Counted from the stretch's first letter, positions 23,190 to 35,573 are shown. The stretch: DNA of 64,000 nucleotides from Hyperoplus lanceolatus (GCA_026929865.2 CM049405.1:24906001-24970000); one strand, 5' to 3'. Notes: a model not told the origin generated them from the sequence alone. Program-made: numbers and translations.

Positions 23190-24793
23190 AGATTCTAGGA
23201 AAACCAACCATGACTTATTGTGTCGCATAAATCTCTGAAATGTGGTTGGACTTAATGCAGGCTGCTATTAGCTCTAAACTCCTGACTCATTTGTCCTAAG
23301 ACCGTGCTCAGACATCCCTAACCTCAGGATGTTTAGTAAACCGTGCAGAATCCAGGTATGCGCCCATTCACTTCCATCAAACCTGGTATGAGCAACATGT
23401 CACCGTGGAAGACGGACAAAAGTGTGGGAACAAGACGAATACACGTTACTGTCATTAATAATCTCAGTGATAACACAGATGCTTTGGCCATCACTTGCCC
23501 TGCTCGCAACTTGTCAAAGCATTTTAACGGAGCATTGTACGTTGCACACAAAAGACGCCATTGTTCTCTTTCTTGCATGGCCACACATAGGCTGTAAACG
23601 GTGAGGCGGGCTATTGATTTAGGGTGACTGTGGTGCTGCTCAAGGGCTGCCCGGGAGCATTCAAATACGGGTTCACCTTGTAACTTGATATTGTTGAAGT
23701 CACTGCCAATGTGTGACTCAACACAACAGAGAACAATGAACTACTACAAGTACTGAATTGAAGGAAGAGTGTAAATATCAAGATCTAATCTAAACATACA
23801 TAGAGTATCCATGAACAAAGCGGGCTCAGCTGCTAGAAGGAAGAGGGTGCTTAAAAACAATATGCAGGTTCATCCGGAACCCATTCAGAATCCAAATAGC
23901 ATAATTATGTAATATCAATAACATATCACTCTCAAGTTTTGTTAGTAAAACATATATGCCACTGGGCCATCTTTGTACTGCTGTGATGTTTGGTCCACAA
24001 ACCTCTTGGCCTTGTGGGAAATGCTGTTCTTTAAAGGTATCCAAAGAACATGATAACACAATAGTTTTTGAACAAATTTCAAAGCCAACTGTACCAAAGC
24101 ACAGAAGATATATTTCTAGTTGTGTGCCTTGTTACAACATGTCATTTTGAATTTGAACAATCTCTTTATTTCTATAAGACAACCTGGAACCAATGATTTT
24201 ATTGTACGGCTCTTTATGGAGACACAGGGCCATATTTTAATGACACATGCATGGTTCCCAGGTGTTGTGCATTTTGGCTGCCATCTTTCAGAGTGTGGGG
24301 AGAGTAATTATTGTATGGTCAAGTCATTAGCCTTGTAGCTCTGTAATAGCTCCAGCAGTGGACAGTAGTATGGAATGTGCATTTTTTCAGAGGCTAGAGA
24401 TTATTTCACATGTCTGTCCTTCCGTCTGCAAATGGCTGCAGGGATTTAATGAACTGAAGGTGATGGTGAAGACAATAAAAATCAGCTGCGGAAAACAGCT
24501 ACTTTTATAGTCAGCCATTAACTGCTAAAGAGCTGGTTTGAAAGTTGTAGTTGTGAATCCAATAGTCTTCTATTAGGATGTACCACAAGGCTACAATCTA
24601 TATTTTTCCTAAATATACTATTGGTTTTTGTATATGTGATAATGGACAAAAATGTAAGGAGATTGTTGAATTGCATGGGTCCATGTTGCATGATGACGTT
24701 GTGTATGCACAATGGGAGAAAGCTTAGATGAAGGTGATTTTTGTTTGAAATGTCTGGAAGTGAAATGAAAAAGCTATTGACAAAAACCAAAAA
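23190..24793. other. Gene-free interval
   Basis: No recognised gene or repeat. Overlapping frames at 23333-23604 on both strands carry no domain. Confidence 0.4.
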
Positions 24794-24822
24794 TGTAGCA
24801 TGGACTTTTTGTCCATGCTACA
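24794..24822. repeat. Perfect 12-bp hairpin
   Basis: The arms TGTAGCATGGAC (24794-24805) and GTCCATGCTACA (24811-24822) are separated by TTTTT. It lies just outside the MITE at 24828. Confidence 0.9.
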
Positions 24823-24827
24823 AAGTG

Positions 24828-25142
24828 TCTGGACTTTTTCCTATCGCCGATGGGAGGAGCCACCAAAACAATGCCTGGGCCAATCAAGACCCGCGTTCTG
24901 ACTTTAGTTAGTTTGTTAGTGTAGTCATATTGTGAGACCAGCAGTACATCACTAGCTTATTTTTCTATCCATGTTGGCCTCAACAACTACCTAAACCAAT
25001 CAGGGGCTGCCCACTAACGGACGGAAATTGAATAGGGTCTGGTCTGACTGGAGGCTAGACTTATGACTACATTAACCAATCAGGGGCTGCCTTCCACTAA
25101 CGGACTGGGCCGGATTAATCCCCACTGGAGAAAGTCTAGACA
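24828..25142. mobile_element. TIR MITE with internal duplication
   Basis: The left GTCTGGACTTTTTCC and right GGAGAAAGTCTAGAC are imperfect inverted repeats. Inside, a block with ccaatcaggggctgcc and actaacggac occurs twice, about 81 bp apart (near 24996 and 25077). The first copy is followed by actggaggctagac, itself like the right end, so the duplication may have copied a terminus. No target duplication is evident. Confidence 0.45.
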
Positions 25143-26107
25143 GATGCGTGAGAAAAACAAATGTGAAGCTCTCAAGATCAGGCTGGTCTCGAACAGGCTA
25201 ACAAAAATGCACTTTTAGACAGTCGCTAACAGTAGCTACTTCAGTTACCTAGTTATCTAAAGCATCAAAGCTGTAATATAGTATGGTGAGGTTAATACAC
25301 TGGTGCAACATCAACAGTCAAGCTGTATTCCTTCCTGCACAAATGTCCTGGGGGAAAAGTGTTCAAAGGCAACTGAGCACTGCTGAACGTCCCAGTCAAC
25401 TGTATCAGAGCCACAGTAACCTGGCAGAGGCAGCCAGGCGAACATTATTATCATTATCAAAACCCTGTTGTGATTATGGGCAGACACCCTGCAGACAAGC
25501 CATCTGTACTTCAGGTGGAAATCGATGGCACTCTGGTCCTCTGTCAGCTCTCCGTAATGTATTCTTAAGGTCCAGAATGCTGTTTGAGTGGGGAGATGGA
25601 AAGAGATAAACAGTGACCGAGCGCCAGACAGACAGAACAGAGGAAGAATATAGTGCATTTACAAGTCAGACAACCCATGAATTCACTTACCTTTTATTTA
25701 TCTTCTTTAAAAGCGAAGGAATTAGCCATTGGGCACCTTCGACAGAGTACACAATTAAGATAATTACAAGCTATTGAGAGCCATGTGTAGAGCATTAGGG
25801 TTATTCTTCAAGGTTATATGTGAGGTGTGAAGGTAAGACTGGTATTTGTTTCTAAAAGCTAATTTTATCATCTGCCTTGAAGCTTTCATTGGCTTTTCTT
25901 AAATATCTTCAACTAATTTGTATCGTTTAAATGATTGCATAGAAATGTTCATAAAGCCTTGATGAGTGCCGAGCAGAATGTGGACCATCAACAGGTAGCC
26001 TTCTGTACCTGTAGTCTGGTTCTCTAAGCTATAGGTAGCTATAGGCTATAGTATAACTATACAGGACTATATATTCCATTCTCATGCACATAAATGATGA
26101 TTCTATC
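25143..26107. other. Gene-free interval
   Basis: Nothing recognisable as coding. Opposed frames at 25283-25658 overlap on both strands with no domain. Confidence 0.4.
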
Positions 26108-26238
26108 GACCAATGGTACCCCAAGGAAAGGTTGACAAATAGGTACGGCACAGTTCGCTTATTTTGGTACCCTTTCAAAGTTTTGACCGTGAAAACTCAA
26201 ATAAATGCACGTCGAGCTCCGCTCAGTGGAAACGGGGC
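26108..26238 (+). mobile_element. H1 hAT-like MITE, right half
   Basis: The sequence from ggtaccccaagg through cacagttcgcttatttt to ggtaccctttc closely follows 17645-17730. It ends in GCTCAGTGGAAACGGG, the reverse complement of the H1 end. The left half is missing. Confidence 0.6.
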
Positions 26239-27030
26239 TCTGGCTAAACATAAGTATGTGGTCAGCCTTGGTATCAGAAAAAATGCTAGTTAAAAAATGT
26301 TCATTGTGACATACTGTATAAGGTCAAACGATCATGTTAAACGCTTAAGCACTGTATTAAAATCCATGCACACAGGTCCACCTTTAGCTAGCCACGTTGC
26401 TATAAAGCACATATGTTGAGCGTGCTAACAGGCACACTAGTATCCTGGTGATGATCAAGTTTTGTGGGGTACAGTGGTTATATGTTGTATATCTACACAA
26501 TATCCTTGACATTCTGTATGCAGTTCTCTAGAAGAAAGTGGATGAGTGAGTGACATGCTGCTGAATCAAGATAAAAACTGCACGCAGACCTTCAGGAACC
26601 TGGACAGCGTTAGAATCATGTGTACAGGGATTTCATTAACGGGTCCCTGGTGTCCCTTGTAAACGCTCTATCTCCAATATAATCAAAAGCAGCATGGGAC
26701 CGAAAAGCCTGATAGGAAGCAGATGATCAGAAATCTGGATAGCATTAGCGTTAAAACCCAGACAAATAGGAGATCAGAGCTTTAAGCACAATCAAAGCTT
26801 TTACAGCATGATGGCCCATCCTGTATAGTTATTGCTGAAAGGGTAAACGTATAGTCCCCCTGTTCAGTATGTATGAGCATTATACAATTATTGTATGATC
26901 TAGCAATTAGAGCATTGCAGGCGTTATTGATAAGAGCATTAGTGGATCATATACCTGTAAGTTGGCTAAGTAATTCTGTATGTTCTGTATTATTACAACT
27001 GTTTTTAAGTATATTTTCATACATTTTCAG
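26239..27030. other. Gene-free interval
   Basis: AT-rich sequence with no recognised gene or repeat. Confidence 0.4.
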
Positions 27031-27568
27031 TTTAGGGCAATACGGGCTAGGCAAAAACGTTGCGTTTTTTTTTTCATTTGTTTTCCATAACTTGTCTTCT
27101 GTCATATAAGTATAAATAAAAGGTGCAACATGTACATTTATGTGTTTATTTGACTAAACTGTAAATGTTTCATCTGTATATTTCTATCATACAACCATCT
27201 TTAACCGCAATTATCTTAACATTAGTTAGTTTTAATTCTCTTAACCTAAAATCTCAACTTCTAAAGCACTTACATCTACTACACTTTCCATAATCATTTT
27301 AGCAGTATTCTGGAGGTTATCACACAATGATTTGTTTATGTGTTGTTACTTGTGTGATTTATGATCCAATTAATTCTTGAAAAGTGCAGAAAAATGCATA
27401 TTATGACCCGTACATAGTATTTTTTGATTTATAAAATGAAAGAAGAAGGTATCCAAAATCGGTACTGTGAAAACTGTTGACACTTATATTGTGTCAACAG
27501 CCAAAGTGTCATGATGATATCTGAACGTTAAACTATTTACCCTCTTCCCCTGCATTGTCTTGCCTTAA
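27031..27568 (-). mobile_element. T1 TTAA-target MITE
   Basis: On the minus strand it starts at TTAAGGCAAGACAATGCAGG (27568 downward) and ends at gcctagcccgtattgccctaaa (27031). The body includes MIMESVVDVSALEVEI as a short readable stretch and the aaataaacacataaatg landmark. Its left end shares TTAA 27565-27568 with the T2 element that follows. Confidence 0.75.
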
Positions 27569-29189
27569 AGGTCACATATTATGCTAAATGCACTTTTTAA
27601 ATGTGTTCTAACATATCCATGGGTCCACGGTGTGCCTAGAGACTGCCAAAATATAAAAAAATAACAATCTCTCCTGTTCTCACTCTCCCCCTTTCTGAAA
27701 CCCCCCCCCCCCCCCCCCTTTTCTGACCTCACAAACTGGAAACCCAGAGACACCCGCCTCCAGTCCGCTACGCTTGCCGCCCTCTTTCTTGATAGGTCCA
27801 CCGGGGGGGGGGGGGTGGGTTGTCGGGGGGGGGGGGGGGGGGGGGGGGGTAACCTGCCGCTAGCGTCTATGCTGACGTCATGCTTTGGGCCGTATGGAAT
27901 TCGAGGTCCGGAGTATTTTGCTTCCTTTGTTGCTTCTCTGCGCCTATGAGCTGGGGGGGGGGGGGGGGGAGCTTTCATAGGAATGAATGGGCGCCATGTT
28001 TCAATACGGTGTCCATTTCTTTATATGTCCATGCATTTACCAGGGGAGGGGAGGCAGGAGAGGGCAGGGGTTGGCGGAGTGATAATCTGCGCTACACCAA
28101 AAGAGACAAAGAAGAAGAGTGACAGGGGGCGGGAGCTGTGGGAGAGGCTGCTAGCTAACAAAATTGACAGGAGGAAGATTGAGAGGTACTGAGAGGTTTG
28201 AAGATAGACTACTGAGAATGTTTTAGTCATATTGAAGAAAACTTTGAACGTGAGTCAAGCTATCAGCTTGTTCTTTGACGTGAAGGAGGAGGACAGTTCA
28301 TCCTCAGTCAAAGTATGACTATGTAGGCTACATAAAGCCATTGGTGTCTGACTGAAGCACTGAGTACACACACAGCAGCCAGCCTTCATAACGTGTTGCC
28401 TACAGACACAGTAGCCTAATAATCTGTTCTTTACATATACATGTCATATATGTATCCATATACTGTATGTTTTATTATATAGGTCTACCTAGGCCTAGCT
28501 TTTTTTAATAAAAAGGCATATATGAAAAAAACATGTGTTTTTTTTTCCTTTTTTTGTGGTTTGGATCCATAATGTTCAAATATTATGTCAAATTGAAAAA
28601 AGAACTGGCAGGTAATGTAGGTGAAGTTTTACTGAAACAAAATATACCAAACACAGCAAGCTTAACATTTTTGTATGTGCCCTCTGTGTCATGATTGACA
28701 GAACTTTGAGGTATCTGGGGAAAACGCCTATGTATTCACCTGCTATTTGTTCATAAAATTTGCATGAAGGTTGATGCCACCTCAATCAAACTTTTAAATT
28801 ACCATGAAAACATTCCATGTATTTATTTTCAGCTTTCAAAAAAATTCAATATGAATGTTTGAGTTACCCATGGTAGCAATAATATATTTTTTAATCCGTT
28901 TTTTTACATTTATCATGTTGTTTTTGGTCCAAAATGATAATTTATCATGTCAAATTGAAAGAAATAACTATCAGGTCATATAGGTTAGGGTGTTTTGAAC
29001 AAAAAGATACCAAACTTTGGCATGATAAACATTTCCTACTGCAGTTTAGCAAGGATTGATCAAAAGTATGCAAAACGGCCAAAATAACCCTAGGGTTCAG
29101 AGGGTTAAAGAAAAACGTATTAGGGACCACTAAGACCATATAATATGGTGTATAATAGTACCGAAAAGTGTATAATATGGGAGCTTTAA
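27565..29189 (+). mobile_element. T2 TTAA-target element
   Basis: The left end TTAAAGGTCACATATTATGC pairs with the right end, whose reverse complement is TTAAAGCTCCCATATTATAC; TTAA flanks both (27565-27568, 29186-29189). The 1.6-kb body has three long C/G homopolymers (27701-27969). It also has two related blocks near 28570-28670 and 28935-29020 (each with tgtcaaattgaaa and ataccaaac) and then ccctagggttcagagggttaa. No transposase frame is seen. The long minus-strand frame at 28945-29589 crosses the element border and is not a gene. Confidence 0.75.
27701..27969. repeat. Cluster of poly-C and poly-G runs
   Basis: C18 at 27701-27718, G13 at 27803-27815, G25 at 27825-27849 and G17 at 27953-27969. 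Such runs can form G-quadruplexes or pair C to G, and their lengths are unreliable in most assemblies. Confidence 0.9.
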
Positions 29190-31957
29190 ACAGCATCCCT
29201 TCACTTATGGTTGCCCCACATGAGGAATTGTAGTTAGCTAGAGTACATGAACAAACACTTGAGTACGTTGACATTAAAATATCATTAAATTCAAGTGTGA
29301 GAGCTCTCCGTGCCAAAGTGATTGACATAACAATGGGTCCACTCTTTTTTTTCCACTTACAGATGTGCTGACCGGCCATAATTTCCCAGGGTTCCCAGCA
29401 CTCCTGTTGTCTGGGAGGCAGGAAGAGAGAGCTGCACATGTCATAACACAACGTCACAGGCTCATTCCTAATGATGGTTGAAGAGGAATCCGTTTGTTTA
29501 TCCTCCATGGAAACCATGTCAGTCATTTCAGTGAGTATGACAGACGAGCAAGCACGGCGCTCCACATACCACAGGCACAGCGCTTCCACCCTCCACCCTA
29601 AATTGTTTGGGGGGAATTTTCACACCAACGCAGAGCTAATTGCTAGGTGGATCCAGGCTTCTATTTTTTTTTACGAGTATAATCATATGATATTAATCAA
29701 GATAGTTTTAATTCCAGATGTCTACATGGTCATTACAATAAACTGCTGCACTGTATAGTCTGCTTGTCTGTCTGTCTGTCTGTCAGTATGTCTGTTTTTC
29801 AAATCTTTTAATTTTTCTTTTTCTGCCCTTTCCCCCTTCACAAATCACTCCAACATGGCACTTATCTCAAACTTCCACCGGTCTGTACATCTTTTTTTAT
29901 CTGCTCCTCTCTCACTCCCTGATGGCTTGACATTTTCTTTCCATGTGATGGATAAAATAACTTTTCTCCACACTAACACACTCTCAGACACACACACACA
30001 CACACTCACACTGACATATTAACAGTTTTTTATTTTCCTCCTGAATCCTGGCAGCAAATCCTCTTCATGCGAGGCCACGACATTATTGTTCTTCCAGGCC
30101 AGAAGAATAACTTAGCCCATCCTGTGGCTCTGTAATAACCTTGTTTTCTCTCTCAGGTGAAATATTTTCACACCAGCTCTGAGCCGGTACAGATAGAGAC
30201 TGGCGGGGGTGAGAGGTGACCCACTGTTTTCCGGCTTCCGCGCAGCTCAGGCCAGAGCGGTGTACCAGCCCTGCAGATAACAGGGCCGCCTGAGGAAAAA
30301 CAGCTAATCGTTTGAATAGATTGTCCATGGTGTGTGTGTGTGTGTGTGTGTGTGTGCACTAATCAAATGATCAAAGGCTGGTGCACATGTACAAGCTGAC
30401 ACAGTATGCTACACATGGTCATACTGTGGATATAATGTATAATGTGTAAGTTTGCAGTTTGCGAGGAGTTTCAGCAGCGAATGTTTGCATACATGTGACC
30501 ATAAGGAAGATGCAGTGGTTGAGTTAAAATGTCACGTTTGCAGTTAAAGAACCACACTCATGAAAGACCATTTGTTCAAAGAAAATTCTTCAACCAATGC
30601 GGTTGAAGATGAGTGTGGCTGAGTGAGGGATAAATAGATATATGAAGTCACTGCAAATGGAATTGACTAACTCAAATGATGTGCTTAGTTACAGATGTGA
30701 GTACACAAGGACATCAGTCCAGGATTTCAACAGGCCAAGAACAAGAAAACAGCAATCAAGTAAGAGTTTACCTAAAATATGTTTGCCTCAGTTTGACCAA
30801 ATCTGAATGCTATGTGCTTGTTTGACTGCTCATTGTGTGTTTCCATGCTGTGTTCAACATATTTCTACCATCACATCCTGAGCAAATTTTTGTCCTAAGT
30901 GTACAGGTGTCTAAAATTCACATTATGCACATCTATTCCTTTTAGAATAGTTGGATTCCTATTATGGCTACATCTGTGTACATCTGTCTGACATACAACC
31001 ACAACAACACTCTTCACATTAACAGCGTGTTAAAGGTGCACGATTCATCACCAAGGTGTATTGTCTACCTGCCACATCATTGTGACGGCGGTCCCACAAA
31101 GGCACAATGGTTATGTTTGCGTTTGGAGGGCAGTGCTGACTCTCCGTCTTACTCATTGCCTGTTTATCTTTGAACAAAAAATCCCAAAACTATGAATGTT
31201 GACCACAGATGGCAGCCAGTGATAGCTACAACAGTACTCATCAAGCATAAAAGACTAGACGGGAAGTCCCCCCCCCCTTCCAGTTAGAATGGCTGATCAG
31301 ATGTTTGAGCACTGACCTTAATTTTTGTTTCACTTTCCTTCATGTTTAAAAATAAAAAGTAGGACTTAGAGTACTTACTGTGATTAATTAATAATATCCA
31401 GATTTCAAAAGGAAGTACTCATTGGGCTTATCATACCGTGGATCAAAACCCAGATGCTTATCTAGCATTGTGTTGTTTTCATAGCAATTTCCTTTTTCCG
31501 TTTTGTCTACGTAATCAAAACTGGGACCACTGTGTTTAACCACATGGAAATAAACTCTTAATAGGTTTTTATTATTTCTTATTAGCTAATGTTTTTGCCG
31601 TATTATAGCGGTACAGAGTGCAGAGCTAGACAACTCCTTTTGTAGGTCTGCTCTGCTTCTTATTACTCCCTGATCAGTCCCTATACATCACCGGGCGGAC
31701 ACTTTGAAATACAGCAGGGCCAACGCTGCTATGCGGAGCGGGCCCCAGATTAAAGGAGAGGAGGGAGGTCTTTTCACACACTACTCAAGAGGGGGAAAAG
31801 GGGCAGGAGAAAAAGAAGAGAGCCTGACATCTAAATTACCTACAAAGCGGTGCAGATTAATCTCTCATTCTTCTGCAAGCACCAGCATGTGACACACAGA
31901 CATAGGCTATTCATATTTAGATACGCAAAACAAGAACGCACACACACACATGCACAC
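29190..31957. other. Gene-free interval
   Basis: No gene recognised. It contains a CTGT run (29760-29783), CA (29990-30005), GT (30330-30356) and a C10 run (31268-31277). Confidence 0.4.
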
Positions 31958-32165
31958 TATGGGGACGTTTCATGGACTTACATTGATTTCCTGAAGACTT
32001 TCCTTAACCATAACCACTACTGGCCTAACCCTTACCTTAACCTAAGTCTACCCTTACCTTAAAGCAAGTCCTCACCCTAAAATGTAATTATTACGTTATG
32101 GGGACTTCCATTATGTCCCCAAAAGGAAAGTGCCCCACAATATCACTGTGTCACTGTGTAAACAG
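31958..32165. repeat. Dispersed teleost repeat
   Basis: Tatggggacgtttcatgg, cattgatttcctg, runs of ccttaacc/aaccct, then ttatggggacttcc and tgtccccaaaagg match a repeat I recall from many fish genomes. The CCTTAACC tracts look telomere-like but are part of this repeat. The element class is not known to me. Confidence 0.55.
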
Positions 32166-32196
32166 AAAAATGCCCCGCTAACATGAGTAATACATG

Positions 32197-32198
<2 letters not shown>

Positions 32199-32256
<58 letters not shown>
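32199..32256. repeat. (CA)n microsatellite
   Basis: About 29 CA units. Confidence 0.97.
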
Positions 32257-32257
<1 letters not shown>

Positions 32258-32410
32258 GTGGACTATCAGTCGACGTTGACCATGTGTTGAATTATAATTA
32301 TGGTAAAAAAAAAGTTAATTTACATTAAAGGTCTTTTCTCAGAATATTAATCAAATGTTGCTTTTTTAATTGTTTTTTAAAGAACTGGTCAATAGGGAAC
32401 TTGAAATCCG

Positions 32411-32413
<3 letters not shown>

Positions 32414-32472
<59 letters not shown>
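32414..32472. repeat. (CA)n microsatellite
   Basis: About 29 CA units. Confidence 0.97.
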
Positions 32473-32474
<2 letters not shown>

Positions 32475-33070
32475 ATAACCACCAGCATGAAAATGCTCAC
32501 TCACTCACACACATGCAGACAGACAGAGAGCATTCATAAAGGCTGTGTTACTCCTTAGATTGTATGATTAATGAACATCTAGGCTGTAGCACAATTGTAC
32601 AGCCATTTCTTGTTTGCCAAATAAAACAGCCCCCCCTGATCATAAATATCTGAATCGGGTGTTACACTTCTGTTTGACTTTGACTCAAGTATGTACCTTG
32701 AAAAAACAAAGAGTTCACTCATGTGTTGTAAGTGTGCTGAAATGTGTCTAGATATCAGCTCTTACTTGGAACGCACACAAAGGCAGGGTGAGGCTAAGGC
32801 AAACACGGGCAGATGAAAAGCACACATAGGCCTATGCTTCCATTATCTTTGGAAGCCCATGGAAATAATTCATTATTATATCCAGTTAGAACTGCTTTAC
32901 CTTCCCTTTATCTAGTAATCTCCTGATACATTTCTCCTATCGTTTTCCAGTCACTGTAATTTAGAAATGTTAGAAGTGGCTTGATATCTTGGGTGGGGTG
33001 GCCCGAATGCGTCACCCTCCAATTCCTAGGAATCTGTGGCTTTACTCTGGAGGGATTTATTTTTATTTTT
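32473..33070. other. Gene-free interval
   Basis: No gene or repeat recognised before the T1 end at 33071. Confidence 0.4.
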
Positions 33071-33766
33071 TTAAAGTGAGAAACTGCAGGCAAAAAAATT
33101 TTTAAGCACTGGTCGATTTTGAGATTTGTGTCTATTTTACATCAATAACATGTCTTCTTTCATACTAGTATGAATCAAAATGTCCAAAATGTACATTTAG
33201 GTGTTTATTTCACTTAAAGGCCTACTTCACCGGTTTGAATATGAAGGTGTATTGAATTCTGAGATCCTATGTAGTATAAATGTGCAAAAAAAAATAAAAT
33301 CCGTTCATCCTAGCCTGAGAAAAGGCAGAAAGAGTGTTTTTTTAACCCTATATTTCTCTTTCTCGTGACATCACAGAAAGAGAAATATAGGGTTAAAAAA
33401 ACGTACTTTGTAAATATTACTGTGATGTCACAGTAAAAGACGTCACAGTAATATTTACAAAGTATGTTTTTTTTTAACCCTATATTTCTCTTTCTGTGAT
33501 GTCACGAGAAAGAGAAATATAGGGTTAAAAAAAACACTCTTTCTGCCTTTTCTCAGGCTAGGATGAAGCGATTTCAATTTTTTTCGCACATTTATACTAC
33601 ATAGGATCTCAGAATTCAATACACCTTCATATTAAAACCGGTGAAGTAGGCCTTTAACCTTGTCTGTATGTGATAACTTTGGCTACTAATATACAAATGA
33701 AATCAAGATTTTAACTCTGGCTTTATCCAACATTGTAGCCTTTTTACCTGCAGTGTTTCGCCTTAA
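33071..33766 (-). mobile_element. T1 TTAA-target MITE split by a foldback element
   Basis: The plus-strand left edge is TTAAAGTGAGAAACTGCAGG (33071) and the right edge is ACCTGCAGTGTTTCGCC followed by TTAA (33763-33766). The T1 body lies at 33075-33213 and 33658-33762, about 256 bp in all, so this was a short derivative before the 444-bp foldback entered at a TTAA. Confidence 0.8.
33214..33657. mobile_element. TTAA-flanked foldback (palindromic) element
   Basis: TTAA at 33214-33217 and 33654-33657 bracket a near-perfect palindrome centred on 33434, with arms of about 212 bp and a 9-nt loop (33430-33438). The ends read AAAGGCCTACTTCACCGG and its reverse complement. Each arm itself contains a hairpin: accctatatttctctttct, a spacer with gtgacatcac, then the reverse complement. 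The 20-mer is thus present four times in alternating orientation. No reading frame is supported. The arms differ by few substitutions or short indels, so the element is young or was homogenised. Confidence 0.9.
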
Positions 33767-34231
33767 AAGAGCATCAGGGACAACCTTTCGTCACACAGCA
33801 AAAGCATTATTTGTATGAAAGTGAAGAGTGAAGATGAAAAAGATAAACAGAGTCCAATGCTAGAAGGAAAGTAAAGGAAAAAGAAAAACAGAGGGAAAGA
33901 AATGGAGGGGGAAAAGTTCATGGGTTGCTAAAGGCTAATAAAATCTCTTTTAAAGAATAGCACACAACCGTTTCTCTGACGCTTTTCAATGGCAGCCATG
34001 CAGGACCGTCTCATCCACGGCATTGTTTGCCTCTCTGTGCACTTTTTCCTGTGGTCGCTCTGTTGTCCCCTAGACCTCTGCTTAACCACCTATTGTCTTA
34101 TGTTTGGTTGTGTTTTACTCATTTGAAATATAATGAGAGAGACTTTTATCATGTTGATCCTCTCAGTTAATTATTTACAACTCAGGACTATTAAAACAAC
34201 AATGAAATGAAAACACAGCACCGCCCCGCTT

Positions 34232-34233
<2 letters not shown>
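33767..34233. other. Gene-free interval
   Basis: Purine-rich at 33820-33915. No gene recognised. Confidence 0.4.

Positions 34234-34322
<89 letters not shown>
34234..34322. repeat. (GT)n microsatellite
   Basis: About 43 GT units. Confidence 0.97.
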
Positions 34323-34323
<1 letters not shown>

Positions 34324-34607
34324 TTAGATTCTGGCCCCCATCTGTGCCACATAATTAAATATAGATTTCAGCGACCCATCGTTATGAAATTACAGAACTT
34401 GTACATTGAACGTCTGATCATTTCAATTTGAATTTCTCAAAGGAAAGAGAAAAAAAGGCAACACGGCTAAATAGTGTTTTGTGGTTTGGACTTGTTAACG
34501 CTTGCTGTCAACCTGGCTTGTTTGTTTGGAAGGCGCACACGCCGACACCTTAAAACACATGTGAGCTATCAGTCAGTGGCTCACTCGACACACAGAGACA
34601 CACACAG

Positions 34608-34616
34608 GTGGACGCA

Positions 34617-34660
<44 letters not shown>

Positions 34661-34686
34661 CGCACGTACACACACGCACACACACA
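34608..34686. repeat. Imperfect (CA)n microsatellite
   Basis: CA units interrupted by CG and TA steps. Confidence 0.9.
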
Positions 34687-34907
34687 GCAGCATCTCCTGT
34701 CCCTTGTCTGGATCTGAAGGAGAGAGACAGAGAGAGAGAGACAAAGGCTCATGAAAAACTGTTTGTCAACCAGTGTTTACTCCTTATCTGGACTGGGGGG
34801 AAACCAAAGTGTAGACAAAAGACAAGATGTTTCCCAGTCAAAACAACAAGCTTCCTGTTTGCCACTTTGCATTGACTAACAGGACATTTTAGTCAATGTG
34901 CCAGTCC

Positions 34908-35573
34908 CACAGGAGGTTTTACTCTCATTCAGATGGGATAAAATACAATGTTTAAACGAATATGGCATTTGTTGATCAAGATTCTCTACTAAAGGGTTGT
35001 ATTTTTTTTATTTACTATATCGCAAATACCTGCGAAACTAATGACATTGCCCTCAACCTGCTGAGCTCTGCTCTGTATTTACTGCTTATTATTTAATTGC
35101 ACCATGTTAATAAACTAATCTAAGATGATGAATATGGTAAACATAACCTGATTAACATCAGTGTATTAGCATGTTGGCATGCTGACATTAGTATGTGGCT
35201 CAAAGCACAGACACGTGGATGTAGATTAGTCTTGTGATTCTGAACACATGTGTCTCTGTTTTGCTTTTATGTGAATGTCTATGTAACTTCAGGTTTAGAG
35301 CTCTGTAAATCGAGTTTGCCTTTTCTTGTTATTATTAATACAACATTGATTGTTTTACAAGCTAATTGTACAACCTAGTGTAAAAAATAAAAAATAATAT
35401 GTCATTTGCCTACACAAGACTTTTGTATTTGACTTTGTTTTACTAGGTCACGGATGACTGTGACATGTAATAAGGAGGACAAGCAGGTTTCACATGAACA
35501 CTTAAACCAGAAGGACACCTGAAATAGCTTTTAATACCTGTGGAGATTAGGTGAATTAATATGTTTCAAATCT
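34908..35573. repeat. Direct duplication, copy 1
   Basis: It aligns in the same orientation with 44733-45404 from gaggttttactc to aatatgtttc. The best-kept part is the last ~145 bp (35429-35573): actaggtcac, gtgacatg, aataaggaggaca, tttcacatgaacactta and tgaaatagcttttaatacctg are shared almost exactly. The middle includes tagcatg/ctgacatta motifs typical of a common fish repeat. The element type is unknown; it could be an old segmental duplication or two copies of one dispersed repeat. Confidence 0.65.

Noticed and set aside
25283-25658. Overlapping frames of over 100 residues on both strands
   Set aside because: Opposed overlapping frames without domains are expected by chance; neither shows a repeat or gene match.
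28945-29589. A 214-residue minus-strand open frame
   Set aside because: It crosses the T2 border at 29189, so half of it is transposon and half is flanking DNA. It has no domain and no splice context.
31958-32165. Interstitial telomeric repeat
   Set aside because: The CCTTAACC tracts are irregular and belong to a dispersed fish repeat with its own flanks.
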